A program made the position numbers and the translations under genes. Below, piece after piece: positions 60,801 through 64,000 of a DNA stretch of 64,000 nt. The notes beneath the pieces are model-generated. The model saw only the letters and a list, made by a program, of their open reading frames with translations. It made no database searches and was not told where the DNA came from. Numbering within the stretch: position 1 is the stretch's first letter; each line of letters starts with the position of its first letter. The stretch comes from Antedon mediterranea (taxonomy: Eukaryota > Echinodermata > Crinoidea > Comatulida > Antedonidae), in NCBI RefSeq assembly GCF_964355755.1, contig NC_092672.1, positions 19,900,501-19,964,500 of the forward strand. The letters are read 5' to 3'.

Positions 60801-63434
60801 AACAAACTGTAATGTGAATATTTTTATATAAGCTGGCAGACCTTATTTTTCTGGTTCATTACAATAAGCTAAATTGGATAAATAATGTAAATAAAGCCAC
60901 ATGCAAAGCCAACCAAAGGATGTTTATTTTAAGAAAAATGAAGTACCTACAAATTGACAAAACTATACTTAAATTGTTTTATAACTCTGTAATTCTCAGT
61001 GTAATACTTTTTTGTAATGTTTGTTTTTATGGTAATACAATGCAAAAAGATAAAATTAAACTTAATCGAATAGGAAATAGAGCAATTAGACTAGTAGGAG
61101 AGCACTTACCTGATGTTGAATCCTTGTATAAAGAAAATGTGTTAAAAAAAGTAAAAAGTATCATTGATGATGAAACACATCCTCTTCACAAACAATTTGC
61201 TCTCATGAATTCTGGCATAAGACTACGTGCACTTAATACCAAAACAAAACGGTTTAGGTGCTCGTTTGTACCTAATGCTATACACTTATATAACTCCAGA
61301 GTACAAAGGTAAAATGTAACCGATAATTTTTATCTAATTTTAACAATTTTTAGCCTCTTAACTTTTTGTGTGTGTTCTTGTAAATTGTATTTTATATTTT
61401 TGTATTTTGCCAGTTTTCAAATCACATTTCTGTTTTTTAAATGGACAATAAAGTATATATGACTATGACTATGACTACAAATGAATGAAACTAAATTCTC
61501 TGGATCCAGCCCAATCAATAGCATAATTGATATTTTATTATATTAATTGAGAGTTGGTTTAATATATTTGTATTAAAGATGTGTCCCCCTGCAAAAATAA
61601 TTCTTAACAAAATGTTTGTTGAATATGCCATTTTAATGTAACATAATAGTTATCCACTTTGACCAAAAATTGGATCGGAAAAAAAAAACTGTAATTTAAA
61701 GCAAAAAATGTTGCCAATTGGTTTTTGGTTGAATTTAACCATTTATTTTGTCAATTTATAAGTGAAAACATTATTTTTTTTCATTTTTTTTCTACGGAAG
61801 TGATTATCTTTATTAAAACTATAAAATAACATAGTCAAAGTCTGATTTAATTAATCTTCATTTTTCATGTTTTTGGGGGGGACAATACATCTTTAATATT
61901 ATTGTATTGCTGGTACTCGAACATAATTTAATATTCTTATTTCCCATGGTTCAAGTTTACCGGAGGTATTGTTAAAGTTGACGATAACTCTTGTACTGTA
62001 TATGGGATGACATTTATTTTACTGTTTAATAACAAAATACTGATAATATCAAGCATTTTTAAGGCTTACAGAGGCAGAATGAGATAACAATTTATTTTTT
62101 GTCATAATAGAATTGTTAGTTCCTGCAGAGATACGTGCCAGGGGTAAACATGCTATTAAAATATATAAAGAAGAACTTAAAACTGGTAGCATGTCTGTTG
62201 TGAATTCAAGATGTATGTTTTTAGGAAAAGAGGGTGCTGGGAAGACTAGCTGTGTAAAGGCTATGGTTGGAGAAAGGTAACAAGTAAAATTGGTATAATG
62301 TTTATAGAGTATATTACTGTACGGTATCTTAAGCTGTATTGACCATCAATAGTCAATAGTCATCAATCACATTATCTTGTGAACTGCTAAAGGAAATGTT
62401 TTATTTAATTTGAATTATTATACACTAAAGGTGACATTGCAGTATGTTGAATATTGTGATTCTTATAAAATAATAAAAACATTAATTTTATACACTTTAA
62501 TTTACTTTTAAACTTACTAATGTTCTATTCATTAAAATTTATCAGTTGTTTTATGATTGGAATATTAAAATGCAAACCCTTTCATGATTTAGTCATTTTA
62601 TACATACTATGTATGTTTCTAAAATGTACAATAAATGTTTAACTTTACTATATAATAGATTCAATTCTGCAGAACAATCCACAGATGGAATTGTTACAAC
62701 CACAGTGTTTCAAGCAAAGAAGGATTGTAGTCAATGGAAAAAGATAAAAGATGTTAATGGTGAGATAAGTAACTGAAAATGTTAAATTTTACATATTCAT
62801 TATTTTGCTATAAATTTAACATTAATTTATTTTTGATAAAATAATACTAATATTTAAATAAAAACATTCTTAAATGTATAATATAATGCCATTTACACAT
62901 TGGTTATACAACAAATAACAATTCAAAATTCATTTGGCTATGCAACCATATACGGTTTGGTCTTACATTTTCAATGAGGTGATTGAAATCACCTCAGATA
63001 CCAAGAATTGGAAAATTACATTCAATCTTCAAAATATTGCTTATCGTTGTATTCCTCTCATCCCATACAACACATTGGTTTCCTAATCTAATTGTCTATT
63101 TCTTGCATTGTATAGATATTGAGCTATCAGAGCAAATTCGTTCACATGCTTTAGGAGAAAAGGTTGATAAAAGGTTAAAAGAAGGTAGGCACAGACTAAT
63201 AAAGCTTTTATAACATTTAAATCTGCATAAAAGATGTATAAATGTAGGTTGATATCGATTAGTAACACTGTTATATTGGTTTTGTTTCTGTAATTTTTTA
63301 TAGAAGGCAATGTTGGAATCTGGACAAAATTTAAGAATGGTATGTATAAGATGGTAAGAAGAAAAGAAAAAGTGAGTGACATAACTAGTGTATGGGACTA
63401 CGCTGGTCAACTAGACTACTATATAACGCACAGG
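12779..63434 (+). CDS. Ankyrin-repeat / Roc-type GTPase gene, 13 exons, 3' end beyond window
   Basis: This is the gene as a whole; exons are listed separately. Joining 12779-12829, 13483-13557, 16859-16957, 17992-18090, 31781-31879, 53542-53646, 57823-57927, 59138-59248, 60579-60663, 62111-62276, 62659-62759, 63116-63184 and 63304-63434 gives 1296 nt, 432 codons, no stop, with all exon phases compatible and every intron GT-AG. Residues 1-42 are a helical lead-in, 43-248 hold six ankyrin-like units, 249-314 a linker, and 315-432 the first part of a P-loop GTPase: GKEGAGKTS at 315-323, STDGI at 339-343, WDYAGQ at 419-424. The G4/G5 motifs and any COR domain lie past the window. The family resemblance is to ankyrin-Roc(-COR) proteins of marine invertebrates, probably cytosolic since no signal peptide or membrane segment is seen. 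The start is tentative: exon 1 has an upstream acceptor and its first 12 nt are open in frame. Function is unknown. Confidence 0.85.
13483..13557 (+). CDS. Exon 2: residues 18-42, end of first ankyrin-like unit
   Basis: The acceptor TTTCATAG ends at 13482 and the donor GTATAC starts at 13558. The 75-nt, phase 0-0 exon encodes 25 residues, including EEICHFIVSNHAVNIKNQ. This matches the second helix and loop of an ankyrin unit (…IxxxLIxxGADVNxxNx…). With exon 1 it makes a degenerate N-terminal capping unit split over two exons, unlike the units that follow. Confidence 0.8.
14013..14640. repeat. Direct repeat, two ~200-bp copies 433 bp apart
   Basis: ATACAAGGCACAAGGCAGTG … CACTTCTATCCACATTGGAC … CAGTTTCATATATAAAGC occurs at 14013-14216 and again at 14446-14640 with about 90 percent identity. 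The second copy lacks part of the segment after the shared TATATAAAGC. Confidence 0.85.
14849..15013. mobile_element. Short MITE, 165 bp
   Basis: The left end AGCTCTGTTTACACTATTAA and right end (reverse complement AGCTATGTCTACACTATCAC) form inverted ends. The arms continue with ACAAAAAAATGTGATTTGCC paired to GGGCACATCACACATTTTTT. The centre has two direct copies of CACCACCATATTTGGGCA. A clear target duplication is not seen. Confidence 0.72.
15880..16080 (-). repeat. Truncated tRNA-derived SINE
   Basis: It shares ACAAGACAAACATATACACA, CTCTACATAAACAAAG, GGGAGTGGAGTTGTAA and GACAGGACTTGAACCCAGGA with the full-length SINE at 55864-56102. On the minus strand the B-box (GGGTTCAAGTCC) is kept but the tRNA 5' part is lost. 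The 3' part differs from the other copy. Confidence 0.75.
16859..16957 (+). CDS. Exon 3: ankyrin repeat (residues 43-75)
   Basis: The exon is exactly 99 nt, phase 0-0, with acceptor TTTTCAATAG and donor GTAAGTCATACACAC. It encodes one canonical 33-residue ankyrin repeat: NGWTALIYAANAGNTTMCQL, then VLDGGADVNMQTN. The TALxxAAxxGN core and the GADVN loop match the ankyrin consensus. Ankyrin repeats form helix-turn-helix stacks that bind other proteins. The donor flank nearly equals that of exon 5, which suggests shared descent. Confidence 0.93.
17992..18090 (+). CDS. Exon 4: ankyrin repeat (residues 76-108)
   Basis: 99 nt, phase 0-0; acceptor GTTAAATAG and donor GTGAGTCATA. It encodes one 33-residue repeat with the core GNTALHLAAANGHVDVCQTL, the best match to the TPLHxAAxxGHxxxVxxL consensus in the window. 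The usual GADVN loop is replaced by AAAVDQQNN. Open reading continues into the intron until 18237, but the splice site and the phase of exon 5 support the exon end at 18090. Confidence 0.94.
18475..18640. repeat. Duplicated block, piece 1 copy A
   Basis: TTGTTGGTATGACAACTACA … CTCTCAGAATATCCTTGT … ATTACATTAGTAATG matches 41850-42020 in the same orientation at about 88 percent by eye. It may be the outer edge of the larger block repeated between introns 4 and 5. Confidence 0.75.
19087..20584. mobile_element. TIR element, 1498 bp, flanked by TA
   Basis: The left arm from 19087 (GTCCAGTCAGAAATCACCCT, CACCATGGTATAAGAATGTA, CATCCGTAGG) pairs with the right arm ending 20584, about 130 bp. Both ends are bordered by TA, which fits a Tc1/mariner-type target. 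A second pair of inverted segments (19455-19570 with 20385-20470: AAAATAAAGTGCGCCC) follows inward. No transposase frame is seen, so it is non-autonomous. Confidence 0.82.
21348..25057. repeat. Large duplicated block S1, copy A
   Basis: From ACTGACATTCAATGATAGAA to AGTGAGTATACAG this matches 43669-48897 in order and orientation, roughly 85-92 percent identical, with several insertions in copy B. Shared landmarks include CTGGATGTCGGCAGCCGGCA and CAGATAAAGCACTA. Function unknown; it could be a segmental duplication or a large repeat family. Confidence 0.85.
24517..24717 (-). pseudogene. Lys-rich open frame inside block S1, copy A (possible coding relic)
   Basis: Read on the minus strand, 66 codons are open without an ATG: … VEGNLYKFKNFTPRLPEKNN … DSRRFRQAH, then TGA. 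The same frame is open in copy B (48261-48545) across substitutions and a 3-nt indel that keeps the frame. No domain is recognised. It could be a piece of an old transposon protein or chance in K-rich A+T DNA. Confidence 0.3.
25470..25950 (+). pseudogene. LINE 3'-end relic
   Basis: The frame 25657-25758 encodes KLLNALPNDITCTPISSNCF … and stops. It resembles the W/LNxLPxxI…SxxxFxxxL ending of non-LTR retrotransposon polymerases, followed by a T-rich 3' UTR. It is heavily decayed and lies between blocks S1 and S2 of copy A. Confidence 0.4.
26018..27101. repeat. Duplicated block S2, copy A (partial)
   Basis: AACATCAAATAAATAGTCAT to CCTATTATATTATTCTTAAT matches 50865-51930 and 55075-56325. This copy stops before the part that carries the ankyrin exon in the other two. 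It also has a local ~75-bp tandem duplication (26776-26920: AAATGTATTATGGCTAC … CCCTATTTCACATTGA). Confidence 0.85.
28692..30146. mobile_element. TIR transposon, 1455 bp, 9-bp target duplication
   Basis: Near-perfect inverted ends of about 85 bp begin CGCCGTGGTTAGGATTCCGG, continue CACCGGAACTCAACTGCC and GAATCCGACACGCTATTGCG. ATTAAAAAA directly repeats at 28683-28691 and 30147-30155. Nine-base duplication and long TIRs fit a Mutator-like non-autonomous element. It is clearly richer in G+C than its surroundings. No transposase is encoded; a second element (28927-29571) is nested within. Confidence 0.88.
28927..29571. mobile_element. Nested element with CAGCCCACGAA ends, 645 bp
   Basis: The left end CAGCCCACGAAATTCA and right end (reverse complement CAGCCCACGAATTTCA) are inverted. 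CCTATT flanks both sides directly (28921-28926 and 29572-29577), a 6-bp target duplication. Many copies of AAGGTCGGCA and its complement TGCCGACCTT cluster near both ends and make small hairpins. CAG…CTG termini recall hAT elements, but those make 8-bp duplications, so the class is uncertain. Confidence 0.78.
30770..31060 (+). pseudogene. LINE 3'-end relic
   Basis: The frame 30770-30865 encodes HNLPPNVKDSLVFSLSSFIY then SLKKNLPQIPV and a stop. It matches the NxLPxxVK.S.SxxxFKxxLKxxL ending typical of LINE reverse-transcriptase ORFs. A ~180-bp 3' UTR-like stretch ending AAGACGAAATAAATTAAA follows. Confidence 0.5.
31781..31879 (+). CDS. Exon 5: ankyrin repeat (residues 109-141)
   Basis: 99 nt, phase 0-0; acceptor AATATTTTCAG and donor GTAAGTCATGCACAC. 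It encodes FLRTPLSYAAQAGHSSTCMC followed by LINAGSDVNIADT, a regular 33-residue ankyrin repeat. It is isolated between a 13.7-kb intron 4 and a 21.7-kb intron 5. The first position, usually D/N-G, is FL here, so the turn before the first helix may differ. No other exon was found in the two flanking introns, but a diverged one could be missed. Confidence 0.93.
32405..33390. repeat. Pair of ~80-bp direct repeats 905 bp apart
   Basis: AAATTTGAGTGCTAAATAAA … AACTTAGTTTTCTTCATC occurs at 32405-32485 and 33310-33390, almost identical. They may bound a local duplication or an inserted segment; the DNA between them has no recognised element. Confidence 0.75.
34737..36777. mobile_element. Probable TIR element, ~2.04 kb, related ends to 8417-10046
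   Basis: The left end GGCCCTGTTTCTTCTGCCAA and right end (reverse complement GGCCCTGTTTCTGCTACAAT) match each other and resemble the nested element's GGGYCTGTTTCTGCTGC ends. TAT flanks both sides, again a 3-bp duplication. A third, inverted end-like copy (GGCAGCAGAAATGGGTC) lies at 34798-34814, so a shorter 78-bp element is an alternative. No coding frame is recognised. Confidence 0.6.
35000..35036. repeat. Perfect 13-bp stem hairpin
   Basis: CTAGATGGTACGC and GCGTACCATCTAG flank an 11-nt loop TCGCTTCGCTC. The G+C content stands out in this A+T-rich window. It lies within the 34737-36777 element. It is not followed by a U-tract, so no terminator role is implied. Confidence 0.8.
38420..38620 (-). 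repeat. Partial MITE of the GATGTATTGTCCCC family
   Basis: AAGTTACTGTAATTACTTCC and AAAATGACAAATAAATGGTT are the reverse complement of the interior of the MITE at 61573-61897. The terminal inverted repeats are missing, so this is a decayed fragment. Confidence 0.65.
39310..39415. repeat. Small repeat with (GGTC)n core
   Basis: CTCACTATGTCGGTCGGTAG … GGCCTTGTT resembles the insertion at 43995-44088 (GTTCACTATGTCGGTTGGTC … GGCCTTG). It is a short dispersed, non-coding element. Confidence 0.6.
39985..40100 (+). repeat. LINE-like 3' tail
   Basis: GAATAAATGTTATTGAATTG followed by imperfect (AATTG)n looks like the 3' terminus of a CR1/L2-type retrotransposon. The segment AAAACCTTAAAAGAGGC just before it recurs at 59617-59655. 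Confidence 0.4.
40171..40379 (-). mobile_element. tRNA-derived SINE, full length, 8-bp target duplication
   Basis: On the minus strand it begins GAGGGCGTGTGGCGCAGTGT (A-box region) and has the B-box GAGGTTCGAATCC, then a tRNA-unrelated body with GGGTACCCGGTTAGATCAAG. CACGAGGT repeats directly on both sides (40163-40170 and 40380-40387). The tRNA part is not foldable as a normal tRNA. Confidence 0.85.
40574..40657. repeat. 28-bp tandem repeat, three units
   Basis: AATGAACAGAACAGAGTATG CTCAGTAT is repeated three times head to tail with small differences. Confidence 0.88.
41541..41708. repeat. ~70-bp tandem repeat, two and a half units
   Basis: ACTGTTTATATTTTGTGTGG … GGTACAGGGGTA … GCTACAGCAGTAT starts at 41563 and again at 41631; a partial unit precedes the first. 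Confidence 0.85.
41850..42020. repeat. Duplicated block, piece 1 copy B
   Basis: Matches 18475-18640. Between here and S1 copy B lie a SINE, a MITE and a ~550-bp stretch (43118-43663) absent from copy A. Confidence 0.75.
42550..42700 (-). repeat. tRNA-derived SINE
   Basis: On the minus strand: CTCTGTGGTCTAGTGGTATG (A-box) and GTTCGAATCCCGCC (B-box), similar to tRNA-Pro/Gly 5' halves. The T-stem does not pair and a non-tRNA body follows, so it is a SINE and not a tRNA gene. Confidence 0.72.
42777..43101. mobile_element. MITE, 325 bp, TTAA-type ends
   Basis: Ends TTTAAAGATGTATTGTCCCC and (reverse complement) TTTAAAGATGTATTGTCCCC are inverted repeats of about 20 bp. The interior matches 61573-61897 throughout, including AGTTATCCACTTTGACCAAA. 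TTAA in the ends fits a piggyBac- or Kolobok-like target. No coding capacity. Confidence 0.85.
43995..44088. mobile_element. 94-bp insertion with GTCGGT core
   Basis: Copy A reads through CAATTTTTTCCATAATGGTC without a break, whereas copy B has AGTCGCGTGGACGCGACTCT … GGCCTTG inserted at the same place. The related sequence at 39310-39415 shows this is a dispersed repeat that landed after the duplication. Confidence 0.75.
46553..46637. mobile_element. Very short palindromic MITE, ~85 bp
   Basis: GGCCTTTCACACAGAAAATG … AACGGCAATAATACCGG pairs with the right half, whose reverse complement is AGCCTATTTCACATAGAATT GCGGCAATATCCC. It lies at the right edge of the insertion that separates S1 copies A and B. 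Confidence 0.65.
48261..48545 (-). pseudogene. Lys-rich open frame inside block S1, copy B (possible coding relic)
   Basis: Minus strand, 94 codons open with no ATG at its start: … VEGNLYKFKNFTPRLSEKNN, later DSRRFRQAHCKKKSNFQRIP. It extends past the point where copy A has a stop. Composition is rich in Lys, Asn and Arg, as expected from A+T-rich DNA. No domain recognised. Shared frame with copy A is the only support. Confidence 0.3.
50519..54707. repeat. Tandem intragenic duplication, unit 1 (4.2 kb, carries exon 6)
   Basis: It starts GTCTACCAAATCATGGAGCT and ends TGTCAGTTATAGGCCTTTT. The next base begins unit 2 with the same start. It contains the end of intron 5, exon 6 and the first part of intron 6. 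Compared with unit 2 it has extra DNA at about 52728-52918 and 53960-54170 and lacks the SINE. Confidence 0.93.
53542..53646 (+). CDS. Exon 6: ankyrin-like repeat, copy 1 of duplicated exon (residues 142-176)
   Basis: 105 nt, phase 0-0; acceptor CCTCTTTCCAG and donor GTAATA. It encodes a 35-residue unit that begins NGNTPLHIHLAQRNPTLEMV and ends CLINKGASVTSQNK. This is an ankyrin repeat with a two-residue insertion and HIHLAQRN in place of HxAAxxGH. It lies near the end of a 4.2-kb segment repeated immediately downstream. It differs from exon 7 at five nucleotides, one of which changes the protein (Gln153 here, Arg188 there). Confidence 0.92.
55864..56102 (-). mobile_element. tRNA-derived SINE, full length, unique to unit 2
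   Basis: On the minus strand: GGAGTGGAGCTGTGGCTTGG TGGTTATGATG (A-box), GGGTTCAAGTCC (B-box), a body of ~160 bp and an AATAAAATAAAAA tail. Unit 1 and block S2 copy A read straight through CTACTCATACATGCTGATTG, giving the empty site. It inserted after the tandem duplication. A truncated relative is at 15880-16080. Confidence 0.88.
57823..57927 (+). CDS. Exon 7: ankyrin-like repeat, copy 2 of duplicated exon (residues 177-211)
   Basis: 105 nt, phase 0-0, same acceptor (CCTCTTTCCAG) and donor (GTAATA) as exon 6. The encoded 35 residues match exon 6 except for Arg for Gln at unit position 12. Four of the five nucleotide differences are silent (CTG/CTA, GTG/GTA, GGA/GGG, GCG/GCA). The excess of silent change and the intact splice sites suggest both copies are functional. 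Because both borders are phase 0, including or skipping either copy keeps the frame, so alternative transcripts are possible. Confidence 0.9.
58576..59137 (+). other. End of intron 7
   Basis: It contains a (TTGA)n-type tail after ACAAGAGAAATAAATGTTAC (58628-58672), which looks like a LINE 3' end. The rest, including a 89-codon open frame at 58,695-58,964 without features, is unremarkable. Confidence 0.5.
59138..59248 (+). CDS. Exon 8: diverged ankyrin-like repeat (residues 212-248)
   Basis: 111 nt, phase 0-0; acceptor TTTTTTTCCCACAG and donor GTAATC. It encodes NGNPPLYEYLIENPNPTSEI followed by VIFLIKNDGALLTLLNK, a 37-residue unit. The start (AATGGAAACNCTCCACT) and the end (AAATAAGGTAAT across the donor) match exons 6 and 7, so this looks like an older duplicate of the same exon. 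The middle has diverged and gained two codons. It is recognisable as ankyrin-like mainly through its siblings. Confidence 0.88.
59690..59870. repeat. Degenerate CAGCTAATGTAGT array
   Basis: Variants of CAGCTAATGTAGTAA recur seven or so times with irregular spacing of about 20-45 bp (CCGCTAATGTAGTAAAAC, ACAGCTAATGTAGTAACA, CCAGCTAATATAG). Confidence 0.65.
59925..60150. repeat. Degenerate ~18-bp array (CGACCACCTCTCGTAAG)
   Basis: Around twelve diverged units such as CCACTTCTCGTAAGCGAC, GACAACCTCTCGTAAAG and GACCACCTCTTTCAAAAG. Old minisatellite with no coding sense. Confidence 0.75.
60203..60366. repeat. 82-bp tandem duplication
   Basis: AAAGCTCACTCATATTATGG … GGTGAAAATTAAACACAGG is repeated twice, nearly identical, at 60203 and 60285. 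Confidence 0.92.
60579..60663 (+). CDS. Exon 9: end of ankyrin array and linker (residues 249-277)
   Basis: 85 nt, entering in phase 0 and leaving after the first base of a codon; acceptor TTTGTTTTTAG and donor GTAAGT. It starts EGKTPESIVETNMYITKKEK, reading like the first half of a final ankyrin cap (xGKTPxdiA…), then IVILNYFD. The phase change at its 3' border marks the switch from the one-exon-per-repeat part to the GTPase part of the gene. Confidence 0.88.
60869..61312 (+). pseudogene. C-terminal end of a non-LTR retrotransposon polymerase ORF (truncated)
   Basis: An open frame of 147 codons runs from CTA at 60869 to the stop at 61310, with no ATG at its true start. It reads LNWINNVNKATCKANQRMFI, LRKMKYLQIDKTILKLFYNS, … HPLHKQFALMNSGIRLRALN, … RFRCSFVPNAIHLYNSRVQR. 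This is the conserved region after the reverse-transcriptase domain of CR1/L2-like LINEs (ANQRLxxLRKL…FYxSVIxSV…HPLxxxF…RFRxSFxPxAIxLyN). The 5' truncation is typical. It sits in intron 9 and is not part of the host gene. Confidence 0.85.
61313..61480 (+). repeat. LINE 3' UTR with (ATGACT)n terminus
   Basis: Follows the LINE stop codon directly and ends AATAAAGTATATATGACTAT GACTATGACTAC. Short tandem repeats at the 3' end instead of poly(A) are typical of CR1/L2 clades and support a full 3' terminus. Confidence 0.8.
61573..61897. mobile_element. MITE, ~325 bp, same family as 42777-43101
   Basis: The left end TTAAAGATGTGTCCCCCTGC has lost two bases of the family consensus; the right end GGGGACAATACATCTTTAA is intact. 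The interior is about 85 percent identical to 42777-43101. It lies in intron 9. Confidence 0.83.
62111..62276 (+). CDS. Exon 10: linker and P-loop (G1) of the Roc-like GTPase (residues 277-332)
   Basis: 166 nt; acceptor CATAATAG and donor GTAACA inside codon 332. The linker has RARGKHAIKIYKEELKTGS, a helix commonly seen just before the GTPase in ankyrin-Roc proteins. Then follow SRCMFLGKEGAGKTSCVKAM and VGER. GKEGAGKTS (315-323) is a Walker A motif, GxxxxGK[T/S], that binds nucleotide phosphates, with Lys321 and Thr322 as the key residues. The hydrophobic strand before it (CMFL) and the helix after it fit a Ras-like fold of the Roc type. Confidence 0.92.
62659..62759 (+). CDS. Exon 11: switch I region of the GTPase (residues 332-366)
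   Basis: 101 nt; acceptor TATATAATAG and donor GTGAGA. It completes Arg332 and encodes FNSAEQSTDGIVTTTVFQAK followed by KDCSQWKKIKDVN. The STDGI segment (339-343) matches the switch I/G2 position (S/T-T-x-G-I) of Roc GTPases, where the threonine senses the gamma-phosphate and Mg2+. The WKKI tail starts an inserted segment before G3. Confidence 0.88.
63116..63184 (+). CDS. Exon 12: inserted helical segment of the GTPase (residues 366-389)
   Basis: 69 nt; acceptor TTGTATAG and donor GTAGGC, phase 1 at both borders. It encodes DIELSEQIRSHALGEKVDKR and LKE, a charged, probably helical stretch between switch I and G3. Because its length divides by three and both borders share a phase, it could be a cassette exon. 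It has no motif of its own; support comes from splice sites and frame continuity with exons 11 and 13. Confidence 0.78.
63304..63434 (+). CDS. Exon 13: G3/switch II of the GTPase (residues 389-432)
   Basis: 131 nt; acceptor TTTTTTATAG and donor GTATGT, ending in phase 0. It encodes GNVGIWTKFKNGMYKMVRRK, then the G3 strand and switch II: VWDYAGQLDYYITHR at 418-432. DxxGQ with an aromatic pair and a TH dipeptide is the signature of Roc domains (…WDFAGQxxYYxTH…). The catalytic Gln position is present. The next exon, expected to continue with a β-strand and the G4 motif, is not in the window. Confidence 0.92.
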
Positions 63435-64000
63435 GTATGTTTTCATTATTGTATTATGAATATCATTGGGTTCAGAAATAAATCAATTGGAAGCTTTTAA
63501 ATACTAATAGAGCTTTATTTTCTTTTTACATGATGTGTTCTTACAGTATTGTGTACATTATTGTGAACATTTTTAACAGGGTTATTTTATCAATGTGCAA
63601 CTTTTTTTTTAGACTATGCTATGTTTTTGTTGGTTTTTCTAGTTCAATTGATCTTACATGTTTCAATTACTGATTTTTTTTATCACAAGTTTTCATATGA
63701 AACATCAACAGGGGCTGAACCAGGAGAGGGGCCCACAGGGCATTTGTACTTGTCAATATTGTCAACAGTAAAAAGGGAGGGCGGAGTGGAGTAGATGTGT
63801 GAATGAGAAGTTTAAATATATTATTTAAGCATCGTCAGTAAACAAATTAAAACAACCTCAAAACCTCAGAATACCATACCTCCACCAATTATACCAGGCC
63901 TTTCTTTCTTTCTTTCTCTTTTGTTCTTATTTCATGCAATAATGCGATGCTGAATAAAGATCAATAGGTGATCTACAATAAGCAATGCTAAAATAAGTAC
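63435..64000 (+). other. Start of intron 13, runs off the window
   Basis: Begins with donor GTATGT. It contains a short (TTTC)n run at 63899-63920. No exon is recognised before the edge. Confidence 0.6.

Overview
The window is eukaryotic: about two-thirds A+T, with GT-AG introns, no operons, no long single-exon genes and a heavy load of DNA transposons, MITEs, tRNA-derived SINEs and LINE 3' ends. The recurrent TAGGCCTA-type tracts, the SINE types and the ankyrin-Roc gene suggest a marine invertebrate, most likely an echinoderm. That placement is inference.

Only one gene is supported. It is a plus-strand, multi-exon ankyrin-repeat/Roc-type GTPase gene that starts near 12,779 and runs off the right edge. 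Thirteen exons (12,779-63,434) join with matching phases into one 432-codon frame without a stop. Exons 3-8 each encode one ankyrin unit, exons 3-7 having length divisible by three with phase-0 borders. Exons 9-10 form a linker, exon 10 carries the P-loop, exon 11 the switch I region and exon 13 the G3 motif (DYAGQ). The rest of the GTPase domain, any COR domain and the 3' end lie beyond 64,000.

Layout. 1-12,766: upstream DNA with no supported gene. It holds a composite repeat (163-1748), a ~60-bp minisatellite (3431-4185), a TTAA-flanked MITE (4833-5187), and a 26-bp satellite (5991-7051 and 10,758-11,040) split by a 3.7-kb Mutator-like non-autonomous transposon that itself contains other elements. 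12,779-18,090: exons 1-4. 18,091-31,780 (intron 4): a TIR element, copy A of a large duplicated block, LINE relics and a second element with a 9-bp target duplication. 31,781-31,879: exon 5. 31,880-53,541 (intron 5, 21.7 kb): TIR element, SINEs, MITEs and copy B of the block. 50,519-58,575: a tandem intragenic duplication of about 4.2 kb that copied one ankyrin exon in frame (exons 6 and 7). 59,138-64,000: exons 8-13, with degenerate tandem arrays and a LINE 3' end in the introns.

The most interesting biology is the stepwise growth of the ankyrin domain by exon duplication. Exons 6 and 7 are a recent pair and exon 8 looks like an older sibling. The protein architecture (ankyrin sensor coupled to a Roc-like switch) belongs to a kind of family expanded in marine invertebrates, some of whose members are suspected of signalling or innate-immune roles. 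Nothing in the window shows the function of this one.
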